From Lampris incognitus (Eukaryota > Chordata > Actinopteri > Lampriformes > Lampridae), in assembly GCF_029633865.1 (NCBI RefSeq), contig NC_079213.1:99564470-99628469 (forward strand): a stretch of DNA of 64,000 bases, given 5' to 3'. Positions 42,387 through 52,688 of the stretch are shown piece after piece. Position 1 is the stretch's first letter. Each line of letters begins with the position of its first letter. Below the pieces are notes generated by a model. The model did no database searches and was not told the origin of the DNA. It worked only from the letters and a program-made list of their open reading frames with translations. Both the position numbers and the translations under genes were made by a program.

Positions 42387-43439
42387 CGATGTAATTCCGT
42401 TAACTTTTACAATCCAAATAATTGGAACATGTGATAATACTGTTTTCCCTTTATTTCCACAGGTACCTAATTCCCGCGGGTAAGTTAAACACTTCGGTCA
42501 AGGATATCACACAACTCAGATATGTATAAAAATAATATGATTTACTTTGAAAATAATAGTAATAATGACAGTAACAAAAGTGCTCTCTCTTTTGTTCCTT
42601 CTTTTACAGGAAATATATACTCCTTAAAAAAAAGCAATAATGCAGGTAAATAACCCAAATAAATGTGCTTCTAATGAGTAAAACCAAAAACTTTCAGGGG
42701 TTTTGATCAAAAATCGTTCTGAACAGTAATTACTTCAATTAAAAAAATATTCGGTTTAATAATCCTAGCTTTCACATTAAATGCACCGTGACTACCTTCA
42801 AATTCGCAGTAAACACCGTAATAAACCTTTGGTACCTTTTAATTAGATTTTTGGGCCCACCTTAAACAGTAATTATACACCATAAATCCCATAAACCTAG
42901 GTTGTGCTAAGCCGGCATTCAGTTAAAAATAAAACCCTCGTTGCAGGCCTGAATCGCTGCTTGTGTTCGGTGTGGCCGCAAACTAAAATGGCCCCTTCGC
43001 TCACTGCCGAGCTATAAAGATGACTGCAAAGTACCTTTAGTGATGGCGACCGAGGTGAGATGTTACCGTCCGTTCAGTATCAGAGCAGGCAAGTCCAGAC
43101 AGGCAGCTGGTAAACACTACCGTGTCCGCAGATACAAATCGATGTCCCTGTCCTCCGGACGGGTGGACAGAGGGAACAACGAAATAAGTTTTCTTAAAAC
43201 GGCTCACTGATCTGGCAAGCACCAGCTATCGATAACAACCACTTGTTGGGCAAACAAATGGAATGAGCGGCGACTTTACTGTTTGGCTGGCGGCCAAAGC
43301 TAATCGTCCGACCGTTTCCAGCTCGGCTTTGTCCAGTAAAAATCCTCTTCACCAGTTAATGCAGCTTATTCTAAAAAGTCCTCGTGTTGACAACTCCAGA
43401 AACCGCTACAATAACTGCGCTTTTTGACTTAAATGTCTG
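41628..43439. other. Largely unrecognised, with an (AT)n tract
   Basis: It contains (AT)n at 42345-42383. A GC-richer patch near 42950-43200 holds ATGGCGACCGAG followed directly by gtgaga, which looks like a first exon, but nothing downstream supports it. Confidence 0.35.
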
Positions 43440-44620
43440 TGAATGTTCTCATTCATCCAGGTCATAGTTATCCAAAGGAATTGAATCAAGTGCAACTGGA
43501 CTTGGTTATATATCCGTGAAGACGTTTCGCCTCTCATCCAAGAGGCTTCATCAGTTCGTGCCTTTCTGGCTAGACCAAGCTAGTCTGACTGGCTGGTGAT
43601 GAAACTCAGATATTTAGCCTCTTTTGAGTCGTTATCAGAGCTATTGATGTCAATGGCTATTCTGTGTTCCGATGTTTAGCAACGACAGTCTTTGGAGGTG
43701 TTAGTTTCGACTTCGTTAGTGCTCCATTCAGTGGTCACGAGTCGTTGGAGCCGTCAGTGACCGACTGTTGTTCTTGGAGGCTAAGCTTTTGAGTCTCCTG
43801 GGTAGAGATGAAAGGACGGCATTGTAAGTGGGAGATAGGTGGTGTCGCAGACCTCCTCCTCTGTTGAGGGATGGTTTTTCCAGTTTCGCATAGATGGCTT
43901 CCTTCACCCCTCTTTCAAACCATCTATCTTCCCTGTCCAAAACGTGTATGTTGCTGTCCTCGAAGGAGTGTGTCTTCTCCTTTAGGTGTAGATAGACTGC
44001 TGAGTCTTGTCCTGAGGAGTTTGGCCTTCTGTGTTGGGCCACCCGTTTGTGTAGTGGTTGTTTAGTTTCTCCTATGTATGTATAGGTCAGTGCAATCCTC
44101 ATTGCATTGTACGGCATACACCAGATTGCTTTTCTGGGTGTGTGGTACACGGTCTTTGGGATGAACCAGTTTTTGTCGGAGTGTGTTGCTGGGTTTGAAG
44201 TATACCGGGATGCGGTGTTTGTTATCTGAGTTTCTCGGAGACCCCAGGAACATACGGGATGACTATGTTATTCCTTCTGTTCCTCTTCTCCTCATCGCTC
44301 ACCCGGTTGGTCTTTCTGAAACGTTTTCACAAAGGTCCAACTGGGGTAGCCGCAGATTTTTAGAGCTTCCCTCAGGTGTTTGTGTTCTTTCTGTTGGGCC
44401 TGAGTGCTGCTGGGCACATTATCAGCTCTGTGTTGCAGAGTTCTGATGACGCCCAGTTTGTGTTCCAGAGGGTGGTGTGAGTCGAAAAGTAGATATTGGT
44501 CTGTGTGTGTAGGTTTCCTGTAAACCCCAATGTGGAGGCTCCCGTCTTCCCCGATGTGGACGTTACAGTCCAAGAAGGGCAAACTGTTGTTCTTTACATC
44601 TTACCTTGTGAACTTCATGT
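43440..44620 (-). mobile_element. Penelope-like element, 5'-truncated, with GIY-YIG
   Basis: The 3' end at about 43440 carries the terminal repeat ('gtgaagacgtttcgcctctc'). The coding part lies on the minus strand from about 44615 to 43728. It lacks the RT core upstream and ends in a fold-back at 44578-44695. Confidence 0.88.
43728..44582 (-). pseudogene. Penelope RT C-terminus and GIY-YIG endonuclease, frameshifted
   Basis: The frame at 44292-44582 reads FLDCNVHIGEDGSLHIGVYR, then KPTHTDQYLLFDSHHPLEHK and GYPSWTFVKTF (RT C-terminal region). The frame at 44062-44253 carries TLRQKLVHPKDRVP. The frame at 43728-44150 carries the endonuclease (YTYIGETKQPLHKRVAQHRR, SGQDSAVYLHLKEKTHSFED, FERGVKEAIYAKLEKPSLNR). 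At least two frameshifts. The order and motifs are the Neptune/Poseidon-type Penelope arrangement of fish. Confidence 0.88.
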
Positions 44621-44695
44621 TCTTGTCCCAAACACATCAACTCAGTGGACAACAACATTAAGTTCACAAGGGAAGACGTAAAGAACAACAGCCCT
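44578..44695. repeat. Inverted duplication of a Penelope RT segment (fold-back)
   Basis: The arms 44578-44615 and 44656-44695 are reverse complements with few mismatches ('ctgttgttctttac', 'ccttgtgaact'). The right arm reads in the plus frame as NIKFTREDVKNNS, the left arm as the same residues on the minus strand, so this is Penelope coding sequence joined head to head. Confidence 0.85.
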
Positions 44696-44733
44696 TCGCA
44701 ATCTCTACACCCAGGCGCATAGCCCTACCACTC

Positions 44734-45353
44734 TTGCCTAAAGTGAAAGAAGAGCTAGCAAGGATGGAGTCACAAGGCATCATATCAAGGGTAGATGAGC
44801 CAATTGAATGGTGTGCTGGGATGGTAGTGGCGCCCAAGCACACTGGGAGGGTGCGAATCTGCTCAGACCTCACCGAACTGAACAAGTCAGTTCAGAGAGA
44901 ACGACACCCACTCCCAGCCGTGGAACAAACGCTTGGACAACTTGCAGGAGCCAAGGTGTTTTCCAAATTGGATGCCAATTCTGGGTTTTGGCAAATACCT
45001 CTATCAAAAGCATCTTCCCTGTTGACAACCTTCATAACACCATTTGGGAGGTTTTGCTACAACAGACTGTGCTTTGGAATATCTTCGGCACCAGAGCACT
45101 TCCAAAAGAGAATGTCACAGATACGCAACGGCCTGGATGGAGGGCTCTGCCAGATGGACGATGTGCTCATTTTCGGAGTCACACAAGTAGAGCATGACAG
45201 ATGGCTTCATGCAGCTCTGACACGTCTCCAGGATGCAGGTGTCACACTTAATGACAAGTGTGAATTTTCCAAGTCCACAATCAAGTTTCTGGGGCAGATT
45301 GTGGGAGCCTCAAGAGTGAGTGCAGATCCCAAGAAGGTGACAGCAGTGGCCGC
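44734..45353 (+). pseudogene. Gypsy-C reverse transcriptase
   Basis: About 206 codons: KVKEELARMESQGIISRVDE, WCAGMVVAPKHTGRVRICSD, FSKLDANSGFWQIPLSK, ITPFGRFCYNRLCFGISSAP and the catalytic region QMDDVLIFG (normally YxDD; the aromatic is replaced by Gln). It ends at the Gypsy-B1 insertion in DPKKVTAVAA. Confidence 0.9.
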
Positions 45354-45546
45354 TGTAATATTTGCTAGTAATATTTGATTTGGTAATGTCCCTTACGGCT
45401 TTCCGTAGCGCCACAACAAAGTCACGTGATGTACGTAACAACGTCAGTCGGAATCCGGTCGGTGAATAAACACCCAGCACGCGAGAAGTCGTCCTTGCTT
45501 TATTAATGTTATAAGTTAACATAGCCAGAGGGCACAGAACATTACA
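45354..45546 (+). repeat. Gypsy-B1 5' LTR
   Basis: 193 bp, TGTAATATTTG...CATTACA. It should hold promoter and polyadenylation signal (AATAAA near 45464). Confidence 0.97.
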
Positions 45547-45579
45547 TGGTGTCAGAGTAGCGGAGTTTAAATACCCAAT

Positions 45580-48500
45580 ATGGATTCGTACGGCGTTCCA
45601 GCTCCACGGATGGACTGGGAATCGGCGAACTTACCTGAAGCATGGAGACGATTTCGACAAACAACGGAGCTAATGTTCAAGGGCCCCCTGCGCGGGAAGA
45701 ACGAAGAGGAGAAATGCAGCTACCTCCTGCTCTGGATAGGGGAAAAAGGGCGCGATGTGCACAACACTTGGACACTCAGCGGAGAACAGGCCAAGAAGCT
45801 AGAAACGTACTACGATAAGTACACTGAGTACATCACCCCCAAAGCACACCCGATTTTTGCCAGATATAAATTTCATGAAAAGATGCAGGGAGAGAGTGAA
45901 TCCTTCGAACAATTTGTAACTGAGCTAAAGCTCCTAGTCAAAGACTGTGGCTACCCAAATGCCGACGAGATGGTCAGGGACCGCATCGTGTTTGCCACCA
46001 ACTCACCCAGAGTGAGAGAAAAGCTACTTAGCCAGGGAGCTGAGCTAACGCTAGAAAAAGCCATAGATGTAGCCCGCTCACACGAGCTAGCAAAGCAACA
46101 GCTAAAGTCTATGGGCCAGGGCAGCACGCATGAAACGGTGCACGCAATAGGCAGAAAGACTTACAAACCGAATGCACCCAAAGCAGCTAACGCTAACTTC
46201 AGACACATGGAGGGTAACGTTAGCACCGCCGCCAGGGCGTGTAGCTATTGTGGAGGGCTACACGGCGCTAAAGCCACTTGCCCAGCTAAGGGTAAACAAT
46301 GCATTAAATGCAAGAAGCTCAATCATTTTGCTAAAGTATGCAAGTCTAGCTCCCAGGGACGGGCAAAGTACTACCGCGGCACAGTACATGCCGTCGGAGA
46401 GAACCCAGAAGAGTACACCACTGACAGAGAGCAGGAAGAACTGTACTTCGACAACATTACAGTGGAGAGCACCGCTGTGGGAGAACAGACAGAGCTGTAC
46501 ATAGACTGCATCTCAATAGAGAACAACGGAAAAAGCAACGAGCAGGCTTACGTAGAGGTTGGAATTGGCACACCACCACAGAAGGTAAAGTTTAAACTAG
46601 ACACTGGGGCACAGGCCAATACTATTCCCACCAACCTGTTCCAGGCGCTGTTCAAAAATGTGACACTGAAACCAGCAATACACAGACTCACTGAATATGG
46701 AGGAGGCGCGCTGAGCATGAAAGGCACATGCAAACTCAAATGTAAGTACAGAGACAATGCAATGATGCTGGACTTTTACGTCATTGACACAAACGCCCCA
46801 CCAGTCATGGCAATGAAAACATGCTGTGACCTAAACTTGGTAAAAATAGTGATGGCTGTGAGCGAGGAAAACAATGTCACATCACAGAGCATAATGGATG
46901 AGTATGCAGATGTTTTCCAGGGAATAGGAGAGTTCCCAGGCGAGTGCACCTTCCGCGTCACACCAGATGCAACGCCGGTCGTCTGCCCGCCACGCAGAAT
47001 CCCCATCGCCCTACGCAGCAAACTGAGGGACGAGCTTGACAGCATGGAGAAAGGCGGCATAATCTGTAAGGTAACAGAACCCACAGAATGGGTGAACGCA
47101 CTCGTCATTGTTGAGAAGCCAAAGACAGGCAAACTTAGAGTGTGTTTAGACCCCAGGGCTCTTAACAAAGTGATACAACGACCTCACTACCCCCTCCCCA
47201 CGCTGGAGGACGCCACCACAAAGCTCGCTGGAGCTGAGTACTTTAGCGTGTTAGACGCGCGGTCAGGCTATTGGGCCATCAAACTGAGCACTGAATCCTC
47301 AATGTTGACGACATTTAACACAGTGTTTGGCAGGTATTGTTTCCTCAGACTGCCATTCGGAATCGTGTCCGCTCAAGACGAGTTCCAGAGACGCGTGGAT
47401 GAAACATATGAAGGATTGGACGGTGTGACGGCCATAGTGGATGACATACTAGTGTTCGGCAAGACTAAAGAGGAACATGACCAGCGTCTCAGAGCAATGC
47501 TGAAGCGCACAAGGGAGCGGGGGGTGAGGCTCAACCCCGACAAGTGTCACATATGCGTGTCTGAGGTACGCTACTTCGGCCACACGCTCTCACATGAAGG
47601 CATCAAACCAGACCCACACAAGGTGAAGGCGGTCAAGGACATGCAACCCCCACAGAACAAAGCAGAGCTGGAGACAGTCCTCGGCATGATCAACTACCTC
47701 GCCAGATTCGCTCCACACCTCTCACAGATAAACTCACCCCTCAGACAGCTTCTGAAACAGGACAGTGAGTTTGTGTGGGATGCAGTCCACGACAAGGTGT
47801 TCCAAGAGATGAAGAATCTCATTACACAGCACCCAGGTCCAGTACTCTCATATTTCGACCCGCAGAAAGAGCTGCGACTCCAAGTGGATGCATCCAAAAG
47901 TGGCCTTGGGGCTGTCATGCTCCAAGATGGCAAACCAATTGCCTATGCGTCCAAGTCACTCAACAGCACTGAAGAAAACTACGCACAGATAGAGAAGGAG
48001 CTCTACGCTGTGGTCTTCGGCTGCAAGAGGTTCCACGAGTACATGTACGGACGAAAAGTGATTGTGGAGTCAGACCACAAGCCTCTGGAGGCAATACTAA
48101 AAAAGCCACTGGCAGCAGCACCACCCCGGCTGCAACGGATGATCCTGGCGCTCCAAAAATACGACATCCAAATCATCCACCGCCCCGGTAAGGACATACC
48201 GGTGGCCGACACGCTGTCACGCAAGTCAATAGAACACCACGACAGTGACCTACAGGAAGGGATGGAGGCCCAAGTGCACACAGTCCTCAGCAACATCCCT
48301 GTGAGCGACACAAGACTCACAGAAATCAAGCAGGAAACAGCGCAAGATCCACAGCTCACCGCACTCAGACGAGCCACACTCACTGGCTGGCCAGACACAA
48401 AGAAAAAGTGCCCGCCCAGCATCCAGGAATACTGGAACCACAGAGCAGAAATCTCAGAAATGGACGGTATCCTGTTCAAAGGTGAGAGAATCATTGTCCC

Positions 48501-49620
48501 CCAAAAGCTTCGCAAGGACATGATACAGCGCATTCATGCCAGCCACCTTGGCGTGGAAAAAAGCAAATGCCGAGCAAGAGACTTACTGTTCTGGCCTGGC
48601 ATGGGGAAACAGATCGAGGATGCGGTAGCAGACTGCAGCATATGCCAAGAACGGCGCAGCGCAAATGCAAAGGAACCAATGATGTCACACGCCATACCCG
48701 AGCGGCCGTGGCAAGTGATAGGCACAGACCTATTCACATGGAACTCACAGGACTTCATAGTCACTGTGGACTACTACTCCAGATTCTTCGAGCTAGAGAG
48801 ACTTTACAGCTGCACCTCATCTGCCGTCATCATGAAGCTGAAAGCAGCAATGGCTCGACACGGAATCCCCGAGACTATCATCAGTGACAACGGTCCGTGC
48901 TACAGGTCTGGTGAGTTCCGCAACTTCTCACAGACATGGGGTTTCTCACACGCCACCACAAGCCCCCACTACCCACAGAGCAACGGCCTCTCCGAGAAGA
49001 CTGTCCAGACGGCCAAACGCATCCTGGACAAAGCCAAAGCTGAGAACAAAGACCCCTACATGAGCTTACTGGAGTATCGCAACACACAGGTGGACAACCT
49101 GAAATCACCGGCACAGCTACTGATGAGTCGGAGACTGCGGTCCATTCTCCCATCAACAGCAAAACACCTGCAGCCACAGATCGCCAGTCAGGAGGATGTT
49201 CACAAAAGGAGAGAGGTATGTCAACAGCGCCAGCAGGCGTACTACAACCGAACAGCCAAACCTCTGCCCCACCTGCCCGCAGGCACACCAATCCGCTTCT
49301 GGCAGGAGGATGGATCCTGGAGACCTGCAACTGTGGAAAGACCAGCGAACACAGACAGGAGCTACCACATCCAAACCAAAGAAGGTCAGATCTACCGACG
49401 CAACCGTCAACACCTGCGACAAAGCAGAGTGAACACTCACACTACACACACACACACTTCACGGCAGACTGTTACCAGCGCTAACAACAACACACCAGCC
49501 CATCAGCAAGAGCATGCTGAACCTCCAGACACGAACAATCAGCGACAACCAGACACACAGCCTGGTTACACCACGAGGTCAGGTCGCACGATCAAACCAA
49601 GACAAATCCTTGACTTATGA
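45580..49620 (+). CDS. Gypsy-B gag-pol polyprotein, intact (1346 aa)
   Basis: The ATG at 45580 lies 33 bp after the LTR. Domains: capsid-like gag (1-200), two zinc knuckles (about 213-254; CSYCGGLHGAKATC, CIKCKKLNHFAKVC), aspartic protease (FKLDTGAQANTIP, about 339), reverse transcriptase (FGRYCFLRLPFGIVSA; catalytic AIVDDILVFG near 620, with Val-Asp-Asp preceded by Ile rather than an aromatic), RNase H (LQVDASKSGLGAVML about 767; ESDHKPLEAI), integrase HHCC (HASHLGVEKSKCRARDLLFW, CSICQE, about 985-1020), DDE core (GTDLFTW about 1047, SDNGPC about 1101, SNGLSEKTVQ about 1135) and a C-terminal module ending SGRTIKPRQILDL. No stop or frameshift, so it is a candidate for a mobile copy. Confidence 0.97.
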   Translation: MDSYGVPAPRMDWESANLPEAWRRFRQTTELMFKGPLRGKNEEEKCSYLLLWIGEKGRDVHNTWTLSGEQAKKLETYYDKYTEYITPKAHPIFARYKFHEKMQGESESFEQFVTELKLLVKDCGYPNADEMVRDRIVFATNSPRVREKLLSQGAELTLEKAIDVARSHELAKQQLKSMGQGSTHETVHAIGRKTYKPNAPKAANANFRHMEGNVSTAARACSYCGGLHGAKATCPAKGKQCIKCKKLNHFAKVCKSSSQGRAKYYRGTVHAVGENPEEYTTDREQEELYFDNITVESTAVGEQTELYIDCISIENNGKSNEQAYVEVGIGTPPQKVKFKLDTGAQANTIPTNLFQALFKNVTLKPAIHRLTEYGGGALSMKGTCKLKCKYRDNAMMLDFYVIDTNAPPVMAMKTCCDLNLVKIVMAVSEENNVTSQSIMDEYADVFQGIGEFPGECTFRVTPDATPVVCPPRRIPIALRSKLRDELDSMEKGGIICKVTEPTEWVNALVIVEKPKTGKLRVCLDPRALNKVIQRPHYPLPTLEDATTKLAGAEYFSVLDARSGYWAIKLSTESSMLTTFNTVFGRYCFLRLPFGIVSAQDEFQRRVDETYEGLDGVTAIVDDILVFGKTKEEHDQRLRAMLKRTRERGVRLNPDKCHICVSEVRYFGHTLSHEGIKPDPHKVKAVKDMQPPQNKAELETVLGMINYLARFAPHLSQINSPLRQLLKQDSEFVWDAVHDKVFQEMKNLITQHPGPVLSYFDPQKELRLQVDASKSGLGAVMLQDGKPIAYASKSLNSTEENYAQIEKELYAVVFGCKRFHEYMYGRKVIVESDHKPLEAILKKPLAAAPPRLQRMILALQKYDIQIIHRPGKDIPVADTLSRKSIEHHDSDLQEGMEAQVHTVLSNIPVSDTRLTEIKQETAQDPQLTALRRATLTGWPDTKKKCPPSIQEYWNHRAEISEMDGILFKGERIIVPQKLRKDMIQRIHASHLGVEKSKCRARDLLFWPGMGKQIEDAVADCSICQERRSANAKEPMMSHAIPERPWQVIGTDLFTWNSQDFIVTVDYYSRFFELERLYSCTSSAVIMKLKAAMARHGIPETIISDNGPCYRSGEFRNFSQTWGFSHATTSPHYPQSNGLSEKTVQTAKRILDKAKAENKDPYMSLLEYRNTQVDNLKSPAQLLMSRRLRSILPSTAKHLQPQIASQEDVHKRREVCQQRQQAYYNRTAKPLPHLPAGTPIRFWQEDGSWRPATVERPANTDRSYHIQTKEGQIYRRNRQHLRQSRVNTHTTHTHTSRQTVTSANNNTPAHQQEHAEPPDTNNQRQPDTQPGYTTRSGRTIKPRQILDL

Positions 49621-49820
49621 ATGTTAAAAAAAAGATGAAATGTTATTACGGTGTCACATTTAGACAGTGAAGGAAATGTTTTACACTACTTTGTTGCAGT
49701 CCAGTTATATAAGAGTTCCACTTTCATATTCTTTCTTATTAAGATTGTATTCGCTTATAAACGTGCTCAACGTGGTCTGTATCTCTGCAGAGAAAGCAAC
49801 ACTTTTCAGAAAAAGGGAGA

Positions 49821-50013
49821 TGTAATATTTGCTAGTAATATTTGATTTGCTAATGTCCCTTACGGCTTTCCGTAGCGCCACAACAAAGTCACGTGATGTA
49901 CGTAACAACGTCAGTCGGAATCCGGTCGGTGAATAAACACCCAGCACGAGAGAAGTCGTCCTTGCTTTATTAATGTTATAAGTTAACATAGCCAGAGGGC
50001 ACAGATCATTACA
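49821..50013 (+). repeat. Gypsy-B1 3' LTR
   Basis: 193 bp. It appears identical to the copy-2 5' LTR at 61702 and about three bases different from its own 5' LTR. Confidence 0.97.
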
Positions 50014-50886
50014 GCCGCCATGAAGGAGCCAGGCAACACCAGCGAGATCAGAAGCTTCATAGGCATGGTTAATCATCTTGGGAAATTTCTACCACATCTA
50101 GGTGACAAAACAAAACCCCTCAGAGACCTGTTAAAGAAGACAAATATGTGGGTATGGGGACCACAGCAACAGAAAGCCTTTGTGGAAATCAAAACGGAAT
50201 TGACAATGCCACCAGTATTAGCACTGTACAACCCCAATGCAGAAACCGAAGTGTCAGCTGACGCTTCATTGTATGGCTTAGGGGCAGTGCTCCCGCAGAG
50301 ACAAGAAGACGGACATGTAAAACCAGTAGCATATGTCTCACGTGCTGTCAGTACCACTGAGCAGAGGTATGTGCAAATCGAGAAAGAGGCGCTTGCCACA
50401 ACGTGGGCATGTGAACGATTTGCTGAGTATCTCATCGGGACCACTTTGCACGTCGAAGCCGATCACAAACCATTGGTTCCACTTCTAGGTTCCAGGAACC
50501 TCGACGACCTCCCACCACTTATACAACAACTGCGGATGAGGCTCATGAGATTCTCGTACACTATATCACATGTGCCTGGCAAGAAAATCGCAACAGCAGA
50601 CGTTTTGTCAAGATCGCCAATCAACAGCACACCTGACCAGCAAAAGGAAGAGGAAATTGACTTGTATGTTCACGCAGTCATGGCCAGCCTGCCAGCCACT
50701 GAAAAACGGATCACAGAGATCCAGACACACCAGGACAGTGACATTGCCCTCAGTCAGATCAAAAAATATTGCAAAGAGGGGTGGCCGGATAAGCACACAG
50801 TGCCGCACATAATCCAGCCATACCTGCCATTCTCAGGCGAGTTAACGGTGCAAAATGGACTGCTATTGAAAGGCAGTAGAATTGTG
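50014..50886 (+). pseudogene. Gypsy-C RT end, RNase H and integrase start
   Basis: It continues the frame after Gypsy-B1: IRSFIGMVNHLGKFLPHLG, then RNase H (VSADASLYGLGAVL, RYVQIEKEALATTWACERF, EADHKPLVPLL) and the linker to integrase (GELTVQNGLLLKGSRIV), where the MITE interrupts. Confidence 0.9.
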
Positions 50887-51285
50887 GGTAACACTTTAGT
50901 ATGGGGAGCATATTCTAAGTAAAAAAAACTTAATTTAGAGTAATTTAACACTATTAACACTTGTACTTCTGTGTTTTGTTATGTAAGAACAGACCATATT
51001 CATTACGTGTTAGTAAGGGAGAATAACTCTTCTTGTGGTACTAACACCTTATAAAGTCCATACTAAGCAAAGCATATTGAGATGGTACTACTAATAAGCA
51101 ATAATTCTGAGGTTATAGAGGGAAAACTCATAGTTAATGGCTTACTGGTTGTATAATAAGGCCATGCGTAATACGGCATTAATAAGTGCTTAATAAAGAC
51201 CAATGAAGAGCCAATATGTTGCTAATTTGCATGCTAATACGCACCTAATTAATGGTGTATATGTTCCCCATACTAAAGTGTTACC
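50887..51285. mobile_element. MITE, 399 bp, 8-bp target duplication, GG termini (Merlin- or hAT-like)
   Basis: Termini GGTAACACTTTAGTATGGGG and its complement, about 30 bp with few mismatches. Target duplication gaattgtg at 50879-50886 and 51286-51293, in the middle of the Gypsy-C integrase (restoring SRIV-IPES). 5'-GG ends with 8-bp duplications are the pattern of Merlin elements; hAT is the alternative. Confidence 0.92.
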
Positions 51286-52541
51286 GAATTGTGATACCAG
51301 AATCACTCTGGTCTGACATGATGTGTAAACTGCACGAGGGACACCTAGAAGTCACAAAATGCCAAGAGAGGGCTAAACAGGCAGTGTGGTCGCCGGGCTT
51401 AAGCAAGCAGCTACAAAAAGAAATGGAAAGCTGTGATGTGTGTGCACGTGAAAGAACAAATTTCAAAGAGACTATGATACCTACAGAGTTCCCAGAGAGG
51501 CCCTGGTCAAAGGTAGGGGCTGATCTTTTCCTGAAGGGGAACAAACAGTACTTGTTGATTGTTGATTACTTCTCTAGGTTCTTTGAAGTAGCACCACTCA
51601 CATCCACAACGTCCGAGGCAGTCGTAGAACACTGCAAGTCGATATTTGCCCGACATGGGATACAGGAGATGCAAACAGATAACGGGCCACAATTTACGTC
51701 TGATGTTTTCCGCAAATTCTCACGGGACTGGAGTTTCACCCATGTTACATCCAGCCCGCGGTTTCCACAGAGCAACGGGGAGGCCGAGCGAGCTGTCAGA
51801 ACTGTCAAAAGCCTGCTCAACAAGTCAAGCGACCCATATTCAATTCAATTCAATTCAATTCAATTCAATTCAATTCAATTCAATTTTATTGTCATTAAAA
51901 ACAATGTGCAGGCACATGTTAAAATGAAATTAGGGCTGTGGCTTCACCAAACATTGCAAGACAGACACAGACAAACACAGCAAACACAGTATAAGATATC
52001 TGGCACTCATTGCGTACAGAGCCGCTCCATTAGCCAATGGATACAGCCTCACCGAGCTCCTGCTGGGGAGAAGAATCAGAACACTTGTCCCTGTCATCCC
52101 AACTCAGCTGAGCCCTGGGTGGGCCAACATGGAAGGCTGAAAAAGACCGAACAGATCTACAGACAGAAACAACAGACACTTTAATGTGAGACACAGAGCC
52201 CGTGATCTACCAGGTCTGCAGCCAGGAGACCTTGTCTGGGTAAAAGACACCACCGAGAGAGGAACAGTAGTGTCTGCAGCGGACACTCCTAGATCCTACC
52301 ATGTCGAGATGCCCGGGGGTACCCTGCGGAGGAACAGGGTTCATCTTTCAACTACCCTGTGGCACCTTCAACACCCACCGATCCACCGGAGACAGTTGCG
52401 GAAACAAACACCACTCCTCCCGAACCTGCCAGAGCACGGGACACACCTGTCGACCAGTCAGCCAAGCCCAGTCCCTGAGACACAACATCCTTTAAGAGTG
52501 AGACAGCCTCCAGGGTACTTTAAGGACTTTGTGAGGAGGTA
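51286..52541 (+). pseudogene. Gypsy-C integrase and C-terminal tail
   Basis: It continues IPESLWSDMMCKLHEGHLE, then the HHCC region (CQERAKQAVW, CDVCARERTNF), the DDE core (ADLFLKGNKQYLLIVDYFSR, MQTDNGPQFTSDVF, PQSNGEAERAVRTVK), interrupted at 51839-52002. After further frame changes the tail DLVWVKDTTERGTVVSAADT and PRSYHVEMPGGTLRRNRVHL runs to a stop at 52540. Confidence 0.88.
51839..52002 (+). mobile_element. LINE/SINE 3' end with CAATT repeats, nested in Gypsy-C
   Basis: About nine CAATT units, then 'ttttattgtcattaaaaac' and 'gtgcaggcacatg', a frequent fish retroelement end in antisense orientation. Gypsy-C integrase sequence resumes at about 52002. A short atat repeat may be the target duplication. 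Confidence 0.65.
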
Positions 52542-52688
52542 GAGGGGCGGATTGATATCCTAACCTTCTTGAAAAAAAAAGAAGAAATGCACAAGGTTGT
52601 TATGTGTTGAAACAAAATGCAGGGAAACCGAGTTTCAGTAAAGTAGTGAGAAAGAGAAGCTACTCTTAATTACAATGTTTATTTACAG

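Larger units (their letters stand above)
45354..50013 (+). mobile_element. Gypsy-B copy 1: complete, apparently intact Ty3/Gypsy retrotransposon
   Basis: 193-bp LTRs at 45354-45546 and 49821-50013 differ at about three sites. Target duplication gccgc at 45349-45353 and 50014-50018. Primer-binding site tggtgtcag right after the 5' LTR; purine tract (aaaaagggaga) before the 3' LTR. A single intact 1346-codon gag-pol. The LTR contains AATAAA (ggtgaataaacacc). No env. A second copy starts at 61702. Confidence 0.98.
44696..52541 (+). mobile_element. Gypsy-C: 5'-truncated Ty3/Gypsy pol with three nested insertions
   Basis: RT, RNase H and integrase sequences are spread over 44696-45353, 50014-50886, 51286-51838 and 52003-52541, interrupted by Gypsy-B1, a 399-bp MITE and a CAATT-repeat insertion. 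The own length is about 2.6 kb. There is no gag, protease or LTR, so the left end is a truncation joined to the Penelope fold-back. Confidence 0.92.
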
